This document shows positions 1-10,500 of a stretch of DNA of 64,000 bases, piece by piece. Every line of letters starts with the position of its first letter. The stretch's first letter is position 1. The stretch is from contig NC_044014.1 in assembly GCF_900496995.4 (NCBI RefSeq), positions 3,034,501-3,098,500 on the forward strand, given 5' to 3'. The stretch comes from Aquila chrysaetos chrysaetos. Taxonomy: Eukaryota > Chordata > Aves > Accipitriformes > Accipitridae. The notes under the pieces are model-generated. The model was given only the letters and a program-made list of their open reading frames with translations. It had not been told where the DNA came from and did not search any database. The position numbers and the translations under genes were made by a program.

Positions 1-3000
1 AAAATTATAGCTAAGTCAGGTGGTGTCATTTTGAAAGAAAAAAAGTCAGTTTGATCTTGTGAAAAGAACAGATTAATCCTTTTCAGTAGATATGAGTTGG
101 GCATTGTAAATGCTACTGCTGCAGGCAAGATTAGAGAGTTTGTAGTCTCTATTACAGCCATGTGATCTTAAAGCCAATACCAGTTAGTGTTCTTATTATA
201 ATGCAGTTTTTCCACTGCTTTGTTACAGCATTTCCCCTCCACCACCCCCACTTCTGCAATACTTCGTTCAGCACTTACTGGAACCGGTCCCCTCCACAAC
301 TAGCATCTCGCTCTTTGAGTCAGCTCACGATATTATTCAGAGCAACTCAGTATCTCCAAAGTGCCCTCTGCCTAACAGTGGGACAGATGGACAGCCTTGG
401 CAAATTTGGGTGCCCACAAGAAACCCCAGACCTGAGTGTCCAGCGTAGGGACAAGCACCCCAGATTCCATTTAAGCGGCATTTCTTGCCATCCCCGCAGG
501 GTGTTACTCCCCACCCAAAAGAGCAGTAAAATCCAGGACCCTCATCAGGGAGATGCTCAGGGCTGGGATGTGGCCGCCGCGCTGGATGTCACCTGGGGGC
601 ACAGGGAGAGGGGCTGGTGTCGTGCGAATCTCTACGTGGGGAAGCAGCGTTTGGTCCCTGGGTGCTCCCAGGACGCAGAGGGAGTCAGCGCAAGCCCGAG
701 GAAGCAGACACGGTGGATGGAGATGAATTGCGACAGGTTACAAGATGAGTCATTCACATCTAACCTGCTTCCGCTGTGTATTTGCCCATGTGTTTTTCTC
801 TGATGCTACCAGAACTAGAAGTGCCACCTCCTGCAGCGTGAATTTCTATAGAACCTATTGAAAAGGACGAGTTTTCTGTTATTTTTATGTAATGAGTACA
901 TAAGCCTTGCTTTCACTTCAGCCCTTGCCCTATTGACTCCAAGGCAGTGACTAGAATGTGGGAACTTGGCTTATGTATTGATTTTACCCATACAGTTCAG
1001 CTATATAAAATTTGATAGTCTTTGTTCTGTTTTGCCAATAAAAAAATCCTGGGAAGCAATGTCATAATACAGTAAAGCATGGGGAAATCATAATGCTTAG
1101 CAAGGATGAATTGCATGCAAGTATCGGAGCTGATGGAAAATTGAGTAAAAGGTAGAAAAAAATTTCATTTATCACATCCTGTTTGCATTTATTACGGACT
1201 GCTCCTAAGTGATAACCACCCTAAAAATAGAGAATTATTGCTTTTGCAATTAGATTAAAATATAACTAAGACTAAAATATAAGGAATTAAACCAGTAAAA
1301 TAATTCACAGATTAATTTCTTAAGAAATGAAAACTCCGTCTCTCCTTTTCAGCTACTGTCTGCCTTTCCCTGCTTAGCCAGCGAGAATTGCAGGGACAGG
1401 CCGCATGTGTTTTTGGGAACTCGCCATCAGGCTTTTCCATTCCTCCAAGTTAATTCAGCAGACACCCCACAGGCACTGTTTGCACGCAACTAAAATCCCT
1501 TGCACCCTTATGAGCCAGCGGTCATTATGCATTCCCCAAGCTTTGTCCAACCCTTTTCGTGAGGAAAAACTGCCAGGCATGATAAGCAAGCGATGCATGG
1601 TTGTTCTTTGTGAAGACAACTATTGTCTGCTAAGAGTAGAGGCGAGCCCTCCAAACCCCCTTGGCTTCAGACCTGACGCTGGGCTCAAACCACAGTCCAA
1701 GAATTAAATGCTCAGCACATTAGCTGCTAACCCACCAGCCACGGCTTAACCTTGCAAGCAGTACATCACTGCCTGGTCCCAAAAAGATGATTTATGATTA
1801 TATGACAGTCCCTTCTCTTTCTTATACAGGCCAACATGTTGCTCTAGAGTAAAGAAATCACAGCTTTTTTATCATGTTGAACTCTGTCTGGATAAAGAAA
1901 CAGTCTAGTTCCTTATTTCCATAGGTTTATCCTTGAATAACACACCAAGGCTGTTGCTACTTGTAGCCAGTACTATAGCATCCCCTGTGAAAAGCACAGC
2001 GTAGAAAGCAGAGCTAGCATAACTATGTTATTTTCTGAACTTGTCCGTAACGTATTAACGTAAGTAAGTCCAATTCTCCAGTGCGTCCTGGCTGAAATGA
2101 ACCATGAACACAATTTCTTGCTCTCTTTAGGTGCTCCGTCAACGCGTGAAACCTTTTCAAACCCACTTCCAGTTTACTGTGGGGAAAATCATGAAAAGCT
2201 GCTGAGCTGTTTCCTTGATACTACACCCATCCCTGAAGAGTTAACACCACAGTAGGCACCAAGTTGCTCTAAACTTCAGCAAGGGGTGGATTTCTAATGT
2301 TTCCAAGATCAGGAGATACCAGAAATGGCATATAACTGCAGGAGCTTCCCGTACTCTTACTCGTGTTAGACATCTCACCACCCATGCACAAACTCTTATG
2401 CTATTATGTGCTTTGAACACACCATGTAGCTGAGGCTGTCGGCTAAGGTGCTTGTGGGGCTCCGAGGCCCCTTGACCCTTCTCTCTGCAGTGATGGGTCC
2501 CTGGGCACGCATCAGTCTCTCTTTGCATTTAGCAGTCCCTCATTCTCATTCCCCCATTCCCAGGGCTGGCGTTCCTCATCCTGCACTGAAGCAGGCTCTC
2601 ATCGCCAGGTTCAGACCCACGGGGTCTGCATTTCTACTTATCTTCTCGCGCAGACCCAGAGGAACTCCCGCAGTGGTTTTCTCGGACTAAGTCTGGTCAT
2701 TTGGCTATTGCATAGAATCACTTTGATTATATTGTGTGTTTGGGAATATGGGGAGAATAAGAAAATAGTGTCAGAAGCTTTAGCTCACACAGACGTAAAA
2801 CCGGTGGCAAATCATCCTGCCTGTGTGTCACAGCAGGGTGTGTGTCACAGGCTGCTGTGGCATTGCACACCCAGGGGCACTCCATTTTTGACATCCGTAT
2901 TAACTCTCCAAGGGAAAAGACTCAGCTCCTCAGGCTTCCTGCACTGCCAGTGTGGACAGGTTCCTTCGGAGCCTCGTCCGAACTCCTGCATTGGCTCCTT

Positions 3001-5764
3001 GTTCTCGGGCACCCTCACAACTTAGGGAGGGAGCTTAGGGAAAAGTGGTCTCAGCTTAAGTGCAAACACTCCCTGAAATATCTTCTGCCACACTTAAATC
3101 TGAATTCTGCTGCAGTAACAGTGCAAGGAGAAATAATAGAGTGAGGGACATGCCTGCCGTAGTCAGCAGTGTTTTATACAAGGGCCTGGGAAAGACAGCT
3201 GAGGAGCCATCAATCTGCTGCGGTTCGGTTTCTAGAAAGCCAGTGAAGCTCGAGGAGCCCTGCGATACCCTTCAAGGTGCCCCGCAGCCAGTCCCTCCTG
3301 GCAGCAGTAAGGACAGGGGGTGATTGGAAAGCAGCAGCCAGGACATTTGCACAGAGGTCTCTAGTTCCCTCCATCACAACTTACCCTAAACCTCCAGCAC
3401 CAACCCGTCTCGCCCTCCCACAGCCGTGCCCAGCAGGGATGAGCGTGGAGCTCGGGGCAGTGTAATGGCAAGGCTGCAGCCCAGTGTGTCCCACCACGCC
3501 GCTCGGGGCTGGGGGTGTCACGGCTCAGCAAAGCAGCCGTGGGTTGGCAGTCTTGAGAATTTGTTCTCCGAGAACTAGAGGAGACTATTTCTGGGCTTCT
3601 GTGGGAGTCTGGCTCAAGCAAGGATGGACCACAGCATCCCACCCCATCACAGCACCCCATCACCCTTTTTCACTAAAGTCTGCAGCTGCCCAGTTAGCCC
3701 GGAGACTCGTTACCTGATGCAGTTCTTCCTTCAAGCAGCGTTTTTGCTTAGAGGGACTGCAACTTCTCTGCTCCAATTAGACTGATTTATTTTAAAAATT
3801 CTCCTTTTCTTTCCAAGACACAAAAATAGAATTAGAGTACAACAGAAACACAAAGACATACAAATGATGGCCTCCATGTATACCTTGAATCATCATCTTA
3901 AACGCTCCCTGAAGAAAAGTTCTGGCAATGCAGCATGGCCCTTTCACTGAGCTCTCCATGGACTTCCCCAGCGCCGGACCCAGCCAAGCTGCTAACAAAG
4001 ACCACGCTGGGAAAGCCCGAAGCACCTGCAGCCACCCGGGGTCCTCCTCTTTGTGTTTTGCTGCATTTTCAGGGTCCTGCAATGCCATACTGTCCCAGGG
4101 CAAATAGTCTCGAGGTGAAAATACGGAGTTCAGCCCGTACGGTTGGATCCAGAACTTTGTATCCTGAGGCAGAAGAAAATGTGGGTTGAGTGAAATAATT
4201 TCTTTCCCAGCTCTGAGGGCGGTGTCGTCACCATGTCTCGGGAAGGGTCCTCTGGCTCTGCCAGGGCAAGAGTTTCTCCATCCTTCCTATTTAAAAGTGT
4301 GTGCCTGCTCCTCGGCAAATGGATGTCGCAGTCCAAAGGCAGCTTTTTAAACTGAATGCCAGCTGAAACACATAGCTATTTTTTTCATCAAGAAATTCAT
4401 CAACAGCCTTTTTTTTTTTTTTGGTAATGATACAAGGCTATCTCCCATCTTCGCTCTCTACATCACCTGCTCACCACAACCCTCAGCCACCTGGAAAAAA
4501 GCAGCTTAAAATGCAACTAATTTCAAAAATAAATTTCCCTGCACCCTTTAATGTTGTAGCTAACAGTTACCCTGCTGAAGCAAGAGTTTGAAACCTTGAA
4601 CAGGATTCTACCCACTTTAAGAAGGAAACAGGGGTTATAATTTAAATGTCTTCTTACTCGATAGCCCTGGAAAATAGTAACATGAACAAAGAGATTCTGT
4701 CTGAAATATTTTAAAAGCCATTTCAGAATAGTGATTTTTTCTTGTATAAAAAGTGATTTTTCTTGTATGAAGCTTTTTTCAAAGAGGAGATTAATAAAAA
4801 AGAAATTTGTCTACAGAAACCTTCACAGGATATTGGCTGACAAGTTTGGTTTGCTCTTTCCTTCACTCCAGGTCTACTAAAGTTGGATATTTGTAAGCCA
4901 GATACTTTGTAATACTCTTTATCACAATTTGGGCCAGGAAAAACTTTGCTTGTACAGCTGATTCTTCCCCTCCATCGGGGAATTGCATCCCCAACATGTT
5001 TTAGGTTCTTAGACATTTTGTTTATGGGTTTTTTTGTCAAACTTGCTTTATGGTTTCATTATAACAGACAAAACCTTTGCATTATACAGGTTTCTGTTTG
5101 GGGTTGTTTTCTTGTAAACAACAACAGTAATATTTTTAGCTTTTTATTTAAGAAAGCTGTATTTTTGTCATAAGCGAGGAAGAGTGGGCTGGAGGAGACA
5201 GAGAGCCAGAAAAGAAAGGCAACAGATTATACAATTCACAGTTTTGTTTTCTTCAAACTCAAGGACCTTCAAAAAATGACCAGAAAGCAAAAGCAGGGAA
5301 CAGGCACCGGGCATTAATCAGCAAGTAGGGGTGGCCCAAACCCTCTCATTTGAAGGATTTCATAAAATGCCCAAGCACAACCGCCACAGCTGCAGTCCAT
5401 TAGTGCCATGTTGCATTTTTCCAAAGCTTCGTAAAAAATGCAGAAATCGCACATACGTGTGGATGCCGTGGATAACCCGGAGGTGTTTTTACCAAGGCAG
5501 CTTCAAGCAGCACGTGCCCCGGGAAGCCGGCAGGTGCATGGGGGGCTCCTGCTCTGTGGGGCAGAGCGCGGGCTGGATCGGGCTACCCGCACCACGGGCC
5601 ACCAGCTCCCTACAAGCGATCGTCAAGGCGGTTAAGCAGGAAAACCAGCAATTAAAGAGCTCCTCAGCGGGGATGCGGCTTGATTTTGGACGCTCGGTTA
5701 AATCTGAAATTCTTCGTACGAATTATCGTCAGCTCCACAGGCTGACACAAAGATGATCTTGTGT
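1..5764. other. 3' flank of FOXI2, no recognised gene
   Basis: Mostly unique AT-rich sequence with GC-richer stretches at about 380-740, 2440-3720 and 5340-5740. A 213-codon plus-strand open frame (162-803) covers one of them but resembles no family I know and has no recognisable domain. CLRN3 would be expected in this direction; no clarin-like exon was seen. A T14 run lies near 4409-4422. No second CR1 copy was recognised. Confidence 0.6.
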
Positions 5765-5786
5765 GTTTGGGAAAAAATAAAGGGGT

Positions 5787-5792
5787 TTTATT
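5787..5792 (-). terminator. FOXI2: Polyadenylation signal AATAAA (FOXI2)
   Basis: The minus strand reads TAAATAAAACCCC. A GT-rich stretch (minus strand TTTGTGTCAG, near 5745-5755) follows about 35 nt further downstream, as expected for a downstream element. It is the first canonical hexamer I noted after the stop. Confidence 0.6.
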
Positions 5793-6261
5793 TAGAAATG
5801 AGGGGGGGGGGGGATGGACACATGCCAAGCTGGTTCCCCACCCCCCCCCCCAGGAGTGGGGTCTGGGGGGGGTCAGGGCATATCCCTCTGTCCTTCCCTG
5901 CATCCCGGGCTCTCTCCTGGCATCTCTGGAAAACCCAGGCTGCAAACTCGGCACCCACCTCCCCTAAACCCACCGGGGTCGGCGGGAGCCTTGCATCCAG
6001 AGCGTGGGGGCCCCCTCGGCTGCTGCGGGGACCCCTGGCCATGCCAAAATGGGGAAACCAGCCCGGCCCCCCAACCTGGCAGGAGGTTAAAAGCCTTCCC
6101 AAGGTTTCGGTGGGAACAGACAGGGAGAAAAAAAACAGGGAGGGAAAACGATACCCACGGGCCAGCCTCGACGGCTTCACTCGGTTCCCAGCACACCCCC
6201 ATCCCCGCCGCCCCTCTCCGTACTTAGAGGTCATAGATAAAAATGTACGTTTACGTGTCGC

Positions 6262-6293
6262 AAAAAAAAAAAAAAAAAAAAAAAAAGAAAAAA
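6262..6293. repeat. A25 G A6 tract
   Basis: Long adenine tract on the plus strand, inside the inferred 3' UTR of FOXI2 (poly-U in the transcript). Its exact length is unreliable in any assembly. Confidence 0.9.
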
Positions 6294-6336
6294 GGATGCT
6301 TCTGTGGTGCCTTAAGCGAGTCTCGGGGAGCTCCGG

Positions 6337-6512
6337 TCACGCCTGGGCCCCGGCGCGGCCGTAGAGGGGGGAATTGGCACCGGGGGGGGTCCGCAGCCCT
6401 CCTCCGCTCCCCCCCGCCTCGGCTTCGGCCCGTCTCTTCCTCCTCCTCCTAAAATTGCCGTTATCGAACATTTTCTCGCAGTTGGGGTCGAGGGTCCAGT
6501 AGTTGCCTTTGC
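6337..6512 (-). CDS. FOXI2: FOXI2 coding exon 2 and stop
   Basis: 176 nt. The acceptor reads CTCTCTCCGCAG followed by GCAAAGGCAACTAC, restoring the Gly-Lys-Gly-Asn-Tyr-Trp junction. It encodes the wing 2 region, a basic stretch, then only about 30 residues (acidic Ala/Glu, Gly-rich) ending in [11 protein letters not shown] and TGA at 6339-6337. FOXI relatives usually have well over 100 residues after the forkhead. Confidence 0.9.
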
Positions 6513-7288
6513 CTGCGGAGAGAGGAAGGGGCCGGGCCCCCCCCCCAGGTGTTGTCCGACGCCGCCTTCCCGCGCCCCATCGCCGGCGGCTGAGGGGGCC
6601 GAGGGGTCTGAGGGGTCTGAGGGATCTGAGGAGGCTGAGGGGGCCGAGGAGACTGGGGGGGCTGAGGGTGCTGAGGGCGCCGAGGAGGCTGAGGGGGCTG
6701 AGGGTTCTGAGGGAAGGGGGAGACGCGCCCCGCCGGGCCCCCACCCCCGCCCCCGTCCCCTTACCCGGGTCGTCCTCGTCCCGCGGGACCTTCTTAAAGC
6801 AGTCGTTGAGGGACAGGTTGTGGCGGATGGAGTTCTGCCAGCCCGCCTTGCTTTTCTTGTAAAAGGGGAAGTTTTCGGCCACGTACTGGTAGATCTGGCT
6901 GAGGGTCCGCCGCCGGCCCGGCGCGCTGTGGATGGCCATGGCGATCAGCGCCGAGTAGGAATAGGGAGGCCTGGCCGGCCGCGGACACTCCTGAGGAGGG
7001 GACGAGCCCGGCCAGCCCCGCTCCGCACCCGCGGAACCCGACGCCGGCCTCTGCGCGGAGGCGCAGCCCGAGGGCGGGAAGGGGCCGGCGGGCAGGTAGG
7101 AGGCGGCGGGCCCGGCCAGCCACAGGTAGGGGTTGGCGGCGGGCAGCTGGGGGGGGGGTCGGCAGGGGCCGGCCCGGTGGGTAGATGCCGGGGCGCACCG
7201 CCACGTCCAGCAGCTCCTGGGGGTGAGGAGGGTGAGGAGGAGGGTGAGGAGGAGGGTGAGGCTCGGCGGGCGGCCCGAAGGCCTGCAT
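6337..7288 (-). CDS. FOXI2: Forkhead box I2 transcription factor (two exons, apparent 1-bp frameshift in exon 1)
   Basis: Nuclear winged-helix transcription factor of the FOXI class. The forkhead starts at [14 protein letters not shown] and includes the recognition helix [16 protein letters not shown]; it continues in exon 2 with [20 protein letters not shown] and a basic RRRRKRR stretch that can serve as a nuclear localisation signal. N-terminal FOXI hallmarks are [14 protein letters not shown] and NPYLWLAGP. The coding exons are 7288-6765 and 6512-6337, joined across a GT-AG intron in the DPG|KGNYW position typical of FOXI genes. The start at 7288 lies about 60 nt below a TATA-like box and gives the FOXI-like N-terminus. 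MQAFG and NPYLWL are in different frames: exon 1 is one base too long, most simply explained by the C10 run at 7149-7158. Without that base the protein is about 232 aa, against roughly 318 for human FOXI2. The family is certain. The FOXI2 paralogue call rests on linkage to NPS. Confidence 0.92.
6513..6764 (-). other. FOXI2: FOXI2 intron (252 bp, GT-AG)
   Basis: Donor GTAAGG at 6764 and acceptor CCGCAG ending at 6513. It interrupts the forkhead at the FOXI-typical place. Most of its centre is an imperfect GC-rich minisatellite (6589-6715). The reading frame stays open through the intron, so a retained-intron transcript would add 84 residues (Ser/Leu/Pro/Arg-rich) inside the forkhead without a stop. 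Confidence 0.88.
6589..6715. repeat. Imperfect minisatellite in the FOXI2 intron
   Basis: About fourteen degenerate copies of a 9-bp unit close to CTGAGGGGN (plus strand), with variants such as CCGAGGAGG and CTGAGGATC. It fills half of the intron and is the likely reason the intron is open in several frames. Confidence 0.85.
6765..7288 (-). CDS. FOXI2: FOXI2 coding exon 1
   Basis: 524 nt as written, ending ...GAC GAC CCG G followed by the donor GTAAGG. It encodes the Pro/His-rich N-terminus, the NPYLWL block and about two thirds of the forkhead. For a phase-1 end the length should be 523 (or another 3n+1), so one base is in excess. The frame switches in or near the poly-C run (coding strand) at 7158-7149. 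Confidence 0.88.
7149..7158. repeat. G10 homopolymer at the FOXI2 frame switch
   Basis: Ten G on the plus strand (C10 in coding sense). Upstream codons read ...CTG CCG ACC CCC; with nine C the frame continues into CAG CTG CCC GCC GCC AAC CCC TAC, giving the conserved NPYLWL. With ten, the frame is lost. Confidence 0.9.
7220..7260. repeat. Pro/His-coding short repeat in FOXI2 exon 1
   Basis: Repeated CCTCCTCAC-like units (coding sense) that translate to [14 protein letters not shown] just after the first ten residues. The unit count is probably variable between individuals or species. Confidence 0.85.
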
Positions 7289-7346
7289 GCTCCGCCGGCA
7301 ACCCGCCAAACCCCCGGCGGCTGCGCGCCCCTCCGCGACCGCCCGC

Positions 7347-7353
7347 TTAAATA
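7347..7353 (-). promoter_or_regulatory. FOXI2: TATA-like box of FOXI2
   Basis: The minus strand reads GGTATTTAAGC, about 60 nt upstream of the ATG at 7288. At the usual 30-nt spacing, transcription would start near 7322 with a 5' UTR of about 35 nt. This placement also favours the ATG at 7288 over the upstream ATGs at 7560 and 7570. Confidence 0.6.
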
Positions 7354-7411
7354 CCGCCCGCCGCTCCGGCCGGCCGCTGCGCCTCCGCGACCCGGCGGTG
7401 GAGGAGCGGGG

Positions 7412-7432
7412 CGGGACGGGACGGGACGGGAC
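7412..7432. repeat. (CGGGA)4 short tandem repeat
   Basis: Four copies of a GC-rich pentamer upstream of the FOXI2 TATA-like box. Confidence 0.85.
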
Positions 7433-7443
7433 ACCCTTCCCTC

Positions 7444-7470
7444 CCTCCTCCTCCTCCTCCTCCTCCTCCT
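7444..7470. repeat. (CTC)n trinucleotide repeat
   Basis: About nine copies of CTC/CCT on the plus strand about 100 bp upstream of the FOXI2 TATA-like box. Homopurine-homopyrimidine tracts of this kind can be sensitive to nuclease in promoters; no function can be read from the sequence alone. Confidence 0.85.
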
Positions 7471-7599
7471 GCTGCCAGCCCCACGCGTGTCCGCGCCCCC
7501 CCCCCTCCCATCCCCGCAGGGAAAACACCTCCCGTCCCTCCGTCCGTCCGCCCGCCCCACACGGCAACAAGCCCCGCTCAGTAAGTCACCGGCAGGAGC

Positions 7600-10500
7600 A
7601 AGCTAAGAGCCCCCCCGGTGGGCATCACACACCCAGGAAAAGTCTCCTGCACAAACCGTCAGAATTTGGGAAAAACGCAGCGGTGGGAGATAACCACCTT
7701 CTGCTTCTTCCCGGGCACCAGATCCCTACAGAGGGGATCCTTTGTCCTGTAGTGAGGAATTAGCGACGCGTCAGGAAAAGGGAAGAAGGTGCCTAAACCC
7801 CCTCTGCAAACGTCCTTTAGGGACGGGAGAGACAAATTAGGAATTCCCAGGGCTTCGTGATTTGAGCTTTTGACGTGTGCGTGTAGGCTACGGCTGTGCT
7901 CGCAGGGTGACCTGCTCCCGCTGCATGGGAGATGCAAGAGCTTCGGCAATAAAGCTGAAATGCCCCTATTTGGTACCTTATAAAACAATTTCTGAACTTT
8001 GATTGACCTGAGCAGTGCCCGCCCCGACTGACACCTCTGTTTAGGATCTGTAATGTTACGGTAAAAGCAGCCCCACAGGCCCAGCTGTCCCTTCATTCAG
8101 CAAGCTTCGATTTCCGGCAAATAAATACATTTGCAAGAAATCATCAACACGCTCTCCCACATTTCCTTTAAGTACAAAATAAACATTAGTATCATTTGGA
8201 AATTAAACTGCAAAACGCCTAAAGGCGCGTTTGGTCCTACATGCACATATGAACTCCTAATACTGAACTCCTTAATGAACGCCTTAACTCAACCTGAACT
8301 CCTCTCTACTCTTACAGAAAGCCGTGGTGCTCGTCCGCACACCACCACCGCTCGCAGCCTTGCTGGCCCCCAGGCAGAGCTGTAACACACCAAATAAATC
8401 AGCGAGTGAGTTCAGTGCCCACGCGCTGCGTTGCAAGGGAAGGAAACAATTTCCTTCTTTTGGTACCGCTGGAGTTGACTTTAAAGTAAAATTCGTACTA
8501 GGCTTTGGTCCGTGGCAAACCATGCACCTGTACAGCTTCGGTGGAATATTGCAGCCACAAAAAAACATGTACATGATTTGATTTTCACTTTTTTGACATA
8601 TGCGTGACATCCCATGAAAACTTTTCTTCTGCATTTCCTGTAAACCCAGAGTTCTGGGTTATGTTTTCTCCCATTGACCTTAAAATAGAAGAAAATAACC
8701 TAAAATTGTTCAACTTTGATAGAAGACATAATTTGATGAAAAATTGATTTTAAATTGCATTTCTGTATATTCTTTTGCTATAGAGTATGTCTGTCTTTTT
8801 GAAATTTCAGACCATTCCTCAGAAATACAGATAAAAGGCATGGCTTTATCAGTAGCTATAGCTATACATAGGTTAATATAAATGGGACACTGATCTGTGG
8901 TAGAAAATTAAAATACTTCAGGTGGCATCTCATACAAATAAAATCCTCTCCAATTCTTAATCTGTTGATCTGTATTTTGGGTCTGCGAAGCTAGGTGTGA
9001 AAGTAGGTCTGTATCACTACATCTTTGCATTTCCAGTATCATTCTTATGTCTGAACTATGTCTTTCTAAACCATGTTATTTGTGTGTGTGTGTATGTGCG
9101 TGTTGGCACTGGCGCTCCCGTGGCAGGTCTGCCTAACCCAGCACGCTTTCTCTGGGAGTGGCTCAGAGCAGGTGCTTCAGAGGTGCAAGAAACACTTAGG
9201 AGATTGGGTTTCTTCTTAATGGAAGGCAGTTAGTGGATAGCTTCTGCCCTGGAGCATGAGTGTTAACCCATTTTGCCCATATATATATATAAAAAGTACA
9301 TATATATGTACATATACATATATATATATACACACACACATATGTACACCAACATACAGGCTTATGCCAAGGCAAGGATTTGTCTTTAACACCCTCTCGG
9401 AGCCACCCCAGAACCTACTCCTGGGCTGTACCCGGCAGCGCTGCGGCAGCACGCCGGCGGCACGGCTTTGCCAGGGGGAGGCCCGGGCCCTTTGCCGTAT
9501 CACAATAATGTGCTAGGGAAGGTTTCGTCCGCTGAGCTTCAGGCCGTGCAGCAACGTACACCGGTTTGGCCGAGCTTTTGGAAAACGCTTAAGAAAAAAA
9601 CAAGCCAATCATCAGTAATCATAGGCATTGGCATCTTCACTGGGTGGAAAAAAAAAGTGAAAAAATGTTGAAAACCATTGTCCTACTAATGTAAAGTTTG
9701 CACTGAATGTTCCTATATGCACATTGCAAAATTAGAAATAGTTGATTCATATGACTGACAGGGTATTCGCCTGAATACCAGTAACTTCAGGCATATTTTT
9801 AGAAGATCTGTCTTCAAATCTGGAAACTGTGAGGGGTGATACTCTTTCCATTTCAGTGAAATTAGTTCAGGAAACAACCCAACCCCAAACATTAAACTGA
9901 AAGTTATTTAATTTCGCTACACTTACTGATTACCTGGAGACATCCAGCACCAAATCGACCTCTGGGTATCACCAGCGTGGGTGCCCGTGGATGCTCCTGT
10001 TCCTCAGAAAGGCTGTTTTATTTTCCGTGGCATTCCTTGTCTGCTCGCTGCCTGTCTGTGTGTCAGCTACAGCTGCGGCCACAGGGTGAGGTGGAACATG
10101 TATTTGGTTCCATCGGGTTAGAGCGGACCGGCAGTGTGATATTAGTTGTGTTAGTCTAGTGCCTTGTGGCAAACTTCGGTGTGCGTTGGCTGAACTTTCG
10201 TGTGAGTTTTAGACATCTCCCATGTAAACGAGATAATTTGTTTCATGTATTTTCTAAATGTGCGAATTTACAAGTCTACAGAGAGCTCATTAAATTCTCC
10301 CCTTCTCAGTCGAGCTGACACCCGAGGACATGAAAACACTTACGCATAATATATTTGTTAATGCTGACTTCTTTTTGCTTTGCAGAAACCCAGCAAACAC
10401 CCAAACATAAGTCCTTTACGATACTCTAACCCACAGGAAAAATACTTCCTAGCATGGAACGCGGAGCTTCTCACAACTTTCTTTCCGGCGAAAGCTGGCT

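Larger units (their letters stand above)
5765..6336 (-). other. FOXI2: Probable FOXI2 3' UTR
   Basis: Inferred from the stop at 6337 down to a cleavage region just past the AATAAA at 5792-5787. It contains a T25 tract in transcript sense (6286-6262), a G11 run (5851-5841) and a C12 run (5813-5802). No extended FOXI C-terminal coding sequence was found in any frame here. Confidence 0.55.
6330..7600. promoter_or_regulatory. CpG island covering FOXI2
   Basis: Strongly GC- and CpG-rich over the whole transcription unit and proximal promoter, in sharp contrast to the AT-rich DNA on either side. It contains several GC-biased simple repeats. Confidence 0.8.

Noticed and set aside
1-6000. Search for CLRN3 or PTPRE exons expected by synteny
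   Set aside because: No clarin-like or phosphatase-like segment was visible; they probably lie to the left of the window.
5788-6234. Minus-strand frames downstream of FOXI2 as a continuation of its C-terminus
   Set aside because: No FOXI C-terminal motif in any of them, no convincing splice from exon 2, and the tail-like [11 protein letters not shown] already ends exon 2 before a stop.
6794-7570. ATGs at 7560 and 7570 as FOXI2 starts (long minus-strand frames of 407 and 258 codons)
   Set aside because: Both lie upstream of the TATA-like box, translate to Gly/Arg-rich low-complexity sequence, and the frame from 7560 misses MQAFG and PQELLDVAV. The 407-codon frame also reads through the intron.
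6503-7763. Long plus-strand frames across FOXI2
   Set aside because: Shadows of the GC-rich coding and repeat sequence on the other strand; Arg/Gly/Pro-rich, with no domain.
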